Shown: in pieces, positions 57,853-64,000 of the stretch
Numbering within the stretch: position 1 is the first letter of the stretch
How the letters are laid out: each line of letters starts with the position of its first letter
Source of the DNA: Xanthomonas boreopolis
GTDB lineage: Bacteria > Pseudomonadota > Gammaproteobacteria > Xanthomonadales > Xanthomonadaceae
Direction of reading: 5' to 3'
Length of the DNA: 64,000 bases
Assembly: GCA_014654535.1 (NCBI GenBank)
Contig: BNBA01000013.1
Location: 47,262 to 111,261, forward strand
Notes under the pieces: generated by a model
The model's input: the letters and a program-made list of their open reading frames with translations, nothing else
The model's database searches: none
What the model was told of the DNA's origin: nothing
Translations under genes and position numbers: made by a program

Positions 57853-60800
57853 TTATTTCTCCTTCCGCCAGTTCAACGACCCCTTCGTCTCCACCGTGCT
57901 CGATTCGACTTCCACGTCGAAGCCGCGGGTGAGCAGGTACTTGAGGGTCAGTACCGAGCCGCTGCCGACCATCGAGACGCCGTAGCCGACGTAGAGCCTG
58001 GGCGAGAGGTACTTGCCGAAACCCAGCACCGAACCGCCCAGGGTGCTGGACTGCTGCACGCCCGCGTCGTCCAGGCCGAGCTTCGCGCCCAGCTGCGAGG
58101 CGAGCAGGCCGCTGCCGGCGGACAGCGCCGCGGAGGCGGCGGTGACCTGTTCGGTCTCGCTGCTGCTGGCGGTCGCCAGGCCGCGACCGAGCACCAGGTA
58201 GGACATCGCTTCGGACTGCGACATCGCCGGGTCCGACCAGACGTCGGCGCGCGGGGACTCGGCGCGGCCGCTGACGTCGATGCCGGCGGTGACGTCGCCG
58301 ATCTTGCGCTCGGCGCGGATGTTGATGCGCGGGTCGGAGACGATGTTGTTGTTCCAGGTCAGCTGGCCGCGGGTGATGGTCAGGTCCTGGCCGTAGGCCT
58401 TGTAGCGCCCGCGTACGTCGAGCCCGCCGTTGGCGGTCATCTCGTAGCCGGGCCGCGCGCGGATCTGCATCTGCCCGGTCAGCGAGCCCTTGAGGCCGAA
58501 GCCGCTCATCTTGATCTTGTCGCCGAGCGCAACGGTCAGCTGCATGTCCAGCGGCGATTCGGGGGTTTCCTCGGGGTCGACCGGGTCGAGCACGACCACG
58601 TCCTCGGACACGGAGGTGCCGCGGTCGAGGCGCTCCAGGTCGATGTCCGCCTCGGGCACCGTGACCTGGCCGCGCAGCTGCATCACCTTGCCCTGCATGC
58701 CGAACTGCAGGTCGGGGTTGGCGACGACGCGCAGCTCGGTGGTGTTGTAGGCCAGCACGTTCTGGCCGCGGATATCCAGCTGCAACGGCGTGCCCTCGCC
58801 GTACCAGGACAGGCCGCCGTCCACGTTGAGCGTGCCGTCGCCGGACTTCACCGAGGCGGTGATCTTGGCCGAGCCGTCCGGCAGCGCATCGAAGCGCCCC
58901 TTGCCCTCGCTCAGCGACAGGCCCATCGACGGGTACTCGGCGGTGAAGTCGCTGAGCGTGGCGTCGCCGCCGAGCAGCGGCTTGCTGCGGGTGCCGCGCA
59001 GGCTCACATGGCCTTCGACCAGGCCCCTGGGGCGGTCGATCTCGGCGACGAACAGCTGCAGCCAGTTCATCCGCGAGATGTTCATGTACAGCTCGCCGTT
59101 GAGCGGCGCGTAGTCGTCCCAGCCGGTGTCGAACTTGGCGTCGACGAAGCCGTTGCCTTGGAAGCCGACGCCCAGATAGCCGTTGATGTGCTTCGGGTCG
59201 AAGGTCGCGCGCAGGCTGAAATGGTCGTAGCGGATCAGCTCGCCGCGATTGGGGTTGCCGCCCAGGTCGACGCGGAAGCGCGGCTCGCCCAGGCGCACGC
59301 CGCCCTCCATCGACACGATCTCGAAGCCGCCTTCCCAGGCGTTGCCGCGCGGCCGGAAGCGGCCGTCGATGGCGACCTGGCCGCGCAGGATGATCGGGCG
59401 CCCGTCCTGCTTGGGCAGCCATGGATGCACCAGCGACAGCGGCAGCGCATCGCTCTTCACTTCCACGCCCTCGCGCGGCCAGTCCACCTTGGCGCACAGC
59501 GCGCCGGCGCCGGCCGTCGCGAGGCAGGCATCGGACAGCGTAAACGCCGGGCCGTCCACCGCGAACTGCGCCGGCGCGCGCAAGGCCCAGGCATCGCCCT
59601 TGGACGGCACGATCCGCAACGCCGCCAGCTGGCCCTGCCAGCGTTGGCCATTGCGGCGCATGTCGCCGCGCAACGACAGCGAGGCCATCGCATTGTTCAC
59701 CTCGGCATCGAGGTCGAGGTTCTCCACCGCGCCGCGCGCCTGCACGCGCACGCTGTCCAGCACCGTGCCGACGCCGACGGCGGTGCCCTGCAACGCCAGC
59801 GAGCCGCCGTCGCCGCGCCACGGCAGCCGCCCGCGCAGGCTCAGCGCGTCGGCGGTGTAGCCGTCCCAGCGCAGGCCGCTGCCGGCGAGGTCGGCGGTGA
59901 TGTCGGGCGCGTCGCGGCGGCCTTTCACCTGCAACGTGCCGCTCAAGGTGCCGGCACCGCCGGGCAGCAGGTCGTCGAGCTGCAGCGGTTGCAGCTGCGC
60001 GTCGATGTCGAGCGCATCGCCGACCTTGCCCTGCGCGACGACGCGGCTGTTGCCGAGCGACAGCGACACCCGGCCTTCGCCTTGCGTTCCCTGCAGGGCG
60101 AACTTGCCGCTGGCGTCGAGCGCACGCTGGCGCAGCTGTCCCTTGAGCGCGTCGATCTGCGCGGTGAGCTCGTAGCCCGGCGACACCCCGCCGGCCGGCG
60201 CCGGCAGTTGCCGGCCCTTGGAGGCGATCTTCCCGGACAGGCTGCCGTCCCAGCCCGGCGCGAAGTAGCCGGGATCGAACTTGGCCAGCGTCGCGGTCGC
60301 GTCCCAGCTCAGCTCCGGCGTCCACGCCACGTCGCCGGCGACGTCGAGCGCACCGCCCGGCGTGGTGGCCTGCAGTTGCTGGATGTGCGCGCGCTGGTCG
60401 TTGCCGCGCACGTCGAACGTCAACGCGGCCCGCTGCGCGTCGCGCTCGACGTCGGCGCGCCCGATCGCGGCCCAGGCCTTGAAGTTGCCCGCGACGCCGA
60501 GCCGCGCTTGCTTCAGTTCGACCGGGACGCTCGGCGCCTGCGGCGTGGCCGGGTCCGGCGCCGGCACGAAGCGCAGCCCGCTCGCGTTGACCGAGAAACG
60601 GAAGTTGGCATTGTCCGGATCGCGGAAGTCGGCGCTGCCTTGCAGCCGGGTGCGTCCTTCGAACGCATCCACCACCAGCGGCTGCACCTGCAGCACCTGG
60701 TCCTCGAGCACGACATGCGAGGGCTGCAGCGTCGCCTGCAGTTCGCCGCGCTTGAGCGTGCCCTGCAGGCGCGCATCGCCGCCCTTGCCGGTGGCGCTGA

Positions 60801-61704
60801 GATCGAAGGCGAGCGGTTCGCCGGCCGCAGCCACCTCGCCTTCCGCCGGCGGGACCAGCAGCGACAGGTCCAGCGCCTGGGTCGCGGCCTTGAATTGCCA
60901 GGCGGGATCGGTGCGGCCGGTCAGCACCAGCGTCGCGCGCAGCGGTTCGGGCGCACGCCCGGCCAGCGCGACCTCCATCCTCGACAGGTCGCCGCGCGCG
61001 ACCAGCCCGATGCTGGCCGGCGTGCGCCCACGCGGCGCCGGCAGCACCGCGGTCGCGGTGAGGTCGGCGCGGTAGTCGTTGCGCGGCAGGTAATCGCCGT
61101 CGATGCGGAAATCGCCGCGGTCGCTGTCCACCGCGAGCTGGCGCGCACGCAGTTCGCCGTTGGCGATTTCCAGCTCGCCGCGGATGCGGCGCAGCGCGAT
61201 CACCGGCTGCTGCAGCTGGGTGATGCGCAGATCGTCCACGGCGATGCGGTCGGCCTGGATCGCCAGCGGCATTTCGATCTGCGGCAGCGATCCCGGCCAG
61301 CTCGGCAGCTCGAACGGCTCGTCGCTCTTGCCGAGGTTGAGCGTGGCGTTGCGCACTTCCAGCGCGTCCAGGCGCAGCTTGCGCCCGAGCAGCGGGCGGA
61401 TGTCCGGGTCCAGGTACACGCGCTCGGCGGCGAAGTGGATGTCCTGGTAGCGGAAATCGACGTTGCGCAGCGTCAGCGGGCCGGCCAGCGGGCCTTCCGC
61501 CTCGCCCCAGGTGAAGGTGGCCCCGGCCGGCAGCCGCGCCACCACCTGCGCCAGCAACACGTCGCGGCCGGCCACGGTCTGCAGCAGCCAGTACAACGCG
61601 ACCAGCAGCAGCAGCACGAGGCCGAGCACCCCCAGGCCGGAACCGATCCAGAACCGGCGGCGGCGATAGAAGCGGGGACGCGGCGCGGGAGCGTTCTGGT
61701 TCAC
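57853..61704 (-). CDS. tamB: TamB, envelope biogenesis protein of the TAM/AsmA-like group
   Basis: The 1283-residue protein has an N-terminal membrane anchor (FWIGSGLGVLGLVLLLLVALYW) after a basic patch (RPRFYRRRRF), a very long beta-rich periplasmic body with repeating strand-turn units, and a C-terminal DUF490 domain (RGQLTWNNNIVSDPRINIRA, MSYLVLGRGLATASSSETEQ), ending in an outer-membrane-facing tail. TamB spans the periplasm, works with TamA and is implicated in lipid and protein transport to the outer membrane. Its start overlaps the tamA stop by 4 bases. Confidence 0.94.
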   Translation of the reverse strand: MNQNAPAPRPRFYRRRRFWIGSGLGVLGLVLLLLVALYWLLQTVAGRDVLLAQVVARLPAGATFTWGEAEGPLAGPLTLRNVDFRYQDIHFAAERVYLDPDIRPLLGRKLRLDALEVRNATLNLGKSDEPFELPSWPGSLPQIEMPLAIQADRIAVDDLRITQLQQPVIALRRIRGELEIANGELRARQLAVDSDRGDFRIDGDYLPRNDYRADLTATAVLPAPRGRTPASIGLVARGDLSRMEVALAGRAPEPLRATLVLTGRTDPAWQFKAATQALDLSLLVPPAEGEVAAAGEPLAFDLSATGKGGDARLQGTLKRGELQATLQPSHVVLEDQVLQVQPLVVDAFEGRTRLQGSADFRDPDNANFRFSVNASGLRFVPAPDPATPQAPSVPVELKQARLGVAGNFKAWAAIGRADVERDAQRAALTFDVRGNDQRAHIQQLQATTPGGALDVAGDVAWTPELSWDATATLAKFDPGYFAPGWDGSLSGKIASKGRQLPAPAGGVSPGYELTAQIDALKGQLRQRALDASGKFALQGTQGEGRVSLSLGNSRVVAQGKVGDALDIDAQLQPLQLDDLLPGGAGTLSGTLQVKGRRDAPDITADLAGSGLRWDGYTADALSLRGRLPWRGDGGSLALQGTAVGVGTVLDSVRVQARGAVENLDLDAEVNNAMASLSLRGDMRRNGQRWQGQLAALRIVPSKGDAWALRAPAQFAVDGPAFTLSDACLATAGAGALCAKVDWPREGVEVKSDALPLSLVHPWLPKQDGRPIILRGQVAIDGRFRPRGNAWEGGFEIVSMEGGVRLGEPRFRVDLGGNPNRGELIRYDHFSLRATFDPKHINGYLGVGFQGNGFVDAKFDTGWDDYAPLNGELYMNISRMNWLQLFVAEIDRPRGLVEGHVSLRGTRSKPLLGGDATLSDFTAEYPSMGLSLSEGKGRFDALPDGSAKITASVKSGDGTLNVDGGLSWYGEGTPLQLDIRGQNVLAYNTTELRVVANPDLQFGMQGKVMQLRGQVTVPEADIDLERLDRGTSVSEDVVVLDPVDPEETPESPLDMQLTVALGDKIKMSGFGLKGSLTGQMQIRARPGYEMTANGGLDVRGRYKAYGQDLTITRGQLTWNNNIVSDPRINIRAERKIGDVTAGIDVSGRAESPRADVWSDPAMSQSEAMSYLVLGRGLATASSSETEQVTAASAALSAGSGLLASQLGAKLGLDDAGVQQSSTLGGSVLGFGKYLSPRLYVGYGVSMVGSGSVLTLKYLLTRGFDVEVESSTVETKGSLNWRKEK

Positions 61705-63488
61705 AGGTTCGCTCCGATGTTGATGTAGAGCTGGATCTGCGAATCGGGATCGTCCAGGCCGTGCCCGATGTCCACCCGCACCGGGCCGACCGGCGACTTG
61801 TAGCGCACGCCGACGCCGACGCCGGTGTGCCAGTCGGGCGTGTCGTCGAACGCGCTGCCGCTGTCGACGAACACCGCCATGCCGAGCGGGCCGCCCTTGA
61901 AGTAGTGCTCGTACTCCGCGCTCATCGTCAACAGCTGCTTGGCGCCGAGCGCGAACCGGTCCGGCCTGGGCGTGCGCGGGCCGACCTCGCGATAGGCGTA
62001 GCCGCGGATGCTGTCGTCGCCGCCGGCGAAGAAGCGCAGGCTCGGCGGCATGGAGACCAGGTCGTTGGTCCAGGTGCTGCCGGCCTCGCCGCGCAGGATC
62101 ATGCGCCCGTCCGCACCGGCCGGCAGGAACCAGCGCAGCTTGCCGTAGGCCTGCACGAAGCTGGTGTCCGACCCGGCGCCTTCCACGCCCCCGCGCAGCT
62201 GCATCGTCGCGGCGATGCCGTTGCGCGGGAACGTGCGGTTGTCGACGTTGGTGTAGTTCGCTTCCAGTTGCGGGTACACCAGCGTGGAGTACTGGTAGGC
62301 CAGCGGCCGGTCCCGGTCGCCGTCGTCGGTGTAGTAGCCCCAGCGCTCGCGCAGCGCGTTGATCGAGGCGATCGCGGTCCAGTGCTCGTTGATCTGGCCG
62401 CTGCGCGCGGCGCTGAGCTTGATGTTGCGCAGGTCGATGTAGTCGGTCTGCTCGTCGTACACGCGCGCGCCGAACGCGTACCAGCCGTCCAGCCAGCCGA
62501 ACGCGGGGATGCGGTAGGTGGTGCCCAGCGACTTGCGCTTCTGCGCGTAGTCCAGCTGCGTGTCCATCTTGTGGCCGCGCGAGTTGATGTAGCGCCGCTC
62601 GACGCCGCCCCGCACGCCGGGGCCGCTCTCGCTGCCGTAGCTGAGGCCGGCCGTGTAGATGGTGCGCTTGGCGCGGGTGAGCTTGACGTCCACCGGCACG
62701 CGGCCCTGGTCGTCGGCCTCCTCAGGCTTGGGCTGGATGTCGATGCTGCTGAAGTAGTCGAGCTTGGTCAGCGACTCGCGCAGGCGGTCGAGCTTGCCCT
62801 CGTGGTAGTAGCTGCCTTCGTCCCAGTACACCAGCGGGTCGAACAGGCCTTTCTCGAAGTAGTCGTAGTCGAAGCGCACCGGCCCCATGTCGTAGCGGCG
62901 GCCGCTGTCCCAGGCCAGGTCGATGTCGGCGGCGTGTTCGGCGCGGGTGACCTCGACCCGGCGCCGGGTGAAATCGGCATCGAAGTAGCCGCGCTCGGCC
63001 AGGCGGCGGGTGATGCGGACCTTGCTGGCCTCGTAGTCCGGGTGGTTGAACACCTCGCCGGGCTTGGGCTGGAACCCTTCCAGGTCGCGCCTGATGTACT
63101 GGTCGTCCTCGGCCCAGCCCGCCATCTCGATGCGCGAGTCGCGCACCCGCGTCGGCTCGCCCTTGTCGACGGTGATCACCACCGTGAGGTGGTCGTCCTG
63201 GCGCGGCGCCTGGATGTCGATGTTCGGCGTGTAGTAGCCGAACGGCTCCAGCGCGGTACGGGTCTGCGCCTCGGCCTGGCTGAGCAGGTATTCCAGCCGG
63301 GATTCGCCCTGCACCTTGCCGATCGCCTCGTACAGCGACAGCGAGACCTCGATGTTCTCGATCATCGCCGCGTCGTCGTCCTTGTCCAGGCCCTTGATCT
63401 GTACCTTGTCGATGGTGCCGCGGGCATGGGCCATGCCGGCGCAGCACAGGGCGGACAGGAGGACGAGGACCTGGGGATTCAATCGCAT
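61701..63488 (-). CDS. tamA: TamA, outer-membrane assembly factor
   Basis: The 595-residue protein has a signal peptide (VLVLLSALCCAGMAHA), three POTRA-like segments (about 25-260) and a 16-strand Omp85 barrel with VRGGVERRYINSRGHK, AGGDDSIRGYAYREVGP (the VRGF/Y-type loop), YEHYFKGGPLGMAVFVDSG and VGVGVRYKSPVGPVRVDIGHG. It inserts outer-membrane proteins with TamB. The upstream region (63489-63920) holds no supported gene. Confidence 0.95.
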   Translation of the reverse strand: MRLNPQVLVLLSALCCAGMAHARGTIDKVQIKGLDKDDDAAMIENIEVSLSLYEAIGKVQGESRLEYLLSQAEAQTRTALEPFGYYTPNIDIQAPRQDDHLTVVITVDKGEPTRVRDSRIEMAGWAEDDQYIRRDLEGFQPKPGEVFNHPDYEASKVRITRRLAERGYFDADFTRRRVEVTRAEHAADIDLAWDSGRRYDMGPVRFDYDYFEKGLFDPLVYWDEGSYYHEGKLDRLRESLTKLDYFSSIDIQPKPEEADDQGRVPVDVKLTRAKRTIYTAGLSYGSESGPGVRGGVERRYINSRGHKMDTQLDYAQKRKSLGTTYRIPAFGWLDGWYAFGARVYDEQTDYIDLRNIKLSAARSGQINEHWTAIASINALRERWGYYTDDGDRDRPLAYQYSTLVYPQLEANYTNVDNRTFPRNGIAATMQLRGGVEGAGSDTSFVQAYGKLRWFLPAGADGRMILRGEAGSTWTNDLVSMPPSLRFFAGGDDSIRGYAYREVGPRTPRPDRFALGAKQLLTMSAEYEHYFKGGPLGMAVFVDSGSAFDDTPDWHTGVGVGVRYKSPVGPVRVDIGHGLDDPDSQIQLYINIGANL

Positions 63489-63924
63489 GCAACGAGGATA
63501 TCCGGATGTGCCGCCACTGGCTGTTAATGCGGTGTCGAGGATGTCGGGACTTGCAAGGACGGCTCCCCCTCTTCCTGCGGGGCGAAGGCGTGTTGCTTGC
63601 GAGCCGCCGGCGCGCGAAGCGAGGTGCCTGTGGCAAGGAGGAGCTTATCCCTTCTCCCCCCGGGAGAAGGTGGCGCGGAGCGCCGGATGAAGGTACGGGC
63701 CAAGCCGCGCCGCAAGGACTCGGCAGCCATCGCATCGAGGAACGCGCCACCGCGCGGCAGCAAGGCAAACCCATGCTGCCGCCGGGGGAGCCTGCGGCGC
63801 GGCTTCGCCTTCGCCCTCGCACCCTCACCCCCGATCCCCGCTCCGCGCCCGGGCCCACGCCAGCGGCGTGGGCGGGTAGCGCAACGATTTTTTCGCACTT
63901 TGGCTTGGCGGTGGCCCCGCCCCC
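63489..63924. other. Intergenic region with no supported gene
   Basis: About 436 bases upstream of tamA. Reading frames here are GC-driven. It contains a CTTCTCCCCCCGGGAGAAGG palindrome and the words GGTGGCGCGGAGCGCCGG, like the spacer repeat near 30604. Nothing else is claimed. Confidence 0.6.
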
Positions 63925-64000
63925 TCACGCTGCGACGGTCGCGAGGCCTTGGCGCTTGTTCAATTCCTCCATGCACAGATAGCGCTTGACGCCCCAGTGC
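63925..64000 (-). CDS. C-terminal end of an unidentified gene (partial)
   Basis: On the minus strand, the last 24 codons before TGA at 63925-63927 read HWGVKRYLCMEELNKRQ, then GLATVAA. It looks like a real protein end (mixed residues, low Ala/Arg noise) but I do not recognise it; the rest is outside the window. Confidence 0.45.
   Translation of the reverse strand, partial: HWGVKRYLCMEELNKRQGLATVAA

Noticed and set aside
57394..61728. 1444-residue plus-strand frame
   Set aside because: It is antisense to tamB and the sulfotransferase; His/Arg/Ala-rich, no domain.

Overview
The window is high-GC chromosomal DNA of a gamma-proteobacterium, almost certainly a member of the Xanthomonadaceae (Xanthomonas, Pseudoxanthomonas, Luteimonas or Lysobacter relatives). 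The signs are the L-fucose catabolic set with a FucD very like the characterised Xanthomonas campestris enzyme, the TonB receptor / TPR-sulfotransferase pair, a RAYT gene with GTGGGAGGGACTTCAGTCCC-type REP palindromes, and composite hairpin repeats between genes. I cannot fix the genus. No tRNA, rRNA, prophage or CRISPR array was seen.

Layout. 0-3 kb: end of an OprB-like porin, then ligJ-ligI (4-oxalomesaconate hydratase, 2-pyrone-4,6-dicarboxylate hydrolase), the tail of a protocatechuate/gallate 4,5-cleavage cluster. 3-12 kb, mostly minus strand: rpmB-rpmG, a cation efflux protein, a DUF885 hydrolase, a RAYT element with about 80-bp inverted ends, a small glycan operon (epimerase, GT2, LAB_N protein) and rsmG-parA-parB, in which parA has lost its Walker A P-loop. 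12-21 kb: phoD-like phosphatase, phosphopantetheinyl transferase, a GlsB-type membrane protein, a GFA protein, xthA, an NMO-like two-domain protein, an MHS-family transporter and a DcaP-like porin. 21-27 kb: acs followed by a LuxR-type response regulator (CrbR/ErdR type), then a chemoreceptor.

26.8-34.7 kb is a complete L-fucose oxidation locus: dehydrogenase, lactonase, 2-keto-3-deoxy-L-fuconate dehydrogenase, diketo-acid hydrolase and fuconate dehydratase on the plus strand; mutarotase and FucP symporter on the minus strand; and an IclR regulator, with palindromic candidate operators at both ends. A 51-bp tandem array of hairpins lies inside it. 35.1-39.6 kb: a Mn2+ (yybP-ykoY) riboswitch with mntP, then an SLC5-PAS-histidine kinase-receiver fusion that is the likely CrbS partner of the acs-linked regulator. 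40.5-44.9 kb: GH94 phosphorylase (probably cellobionic acid phosphorylase), GPH sugar symporter and divergent gluconokinase. These fit together as uptake, phosphorolysis to glucose-1-phosphate plus gluconate, and gluconate phosphorylation.

44.9-64 kb: a MerR regulator facing a DUF2938 gene across a classic 19-bp-spacer promoter, an S46 dipeptidyl-peptidase, a GH43 glycosidase, a three-gene set of small proteins (two overlapping, catalytically degenerate AroQ-like proteins plus a 67-residue protein), a 2OG-Fe(II) oxygenase, a TonB receptor, a TPR-sulfotransferase, tamB-tamA, and the tail of an unidentified gene. The two signals I find most novel are the three copies of a 500-700-nt non-coding composite element (13.6, 39.8 and 48.2 kb), whose hairpins keep a GGA loop while their stems change in compensating ways, and the AroQ-like pair with its small partner.
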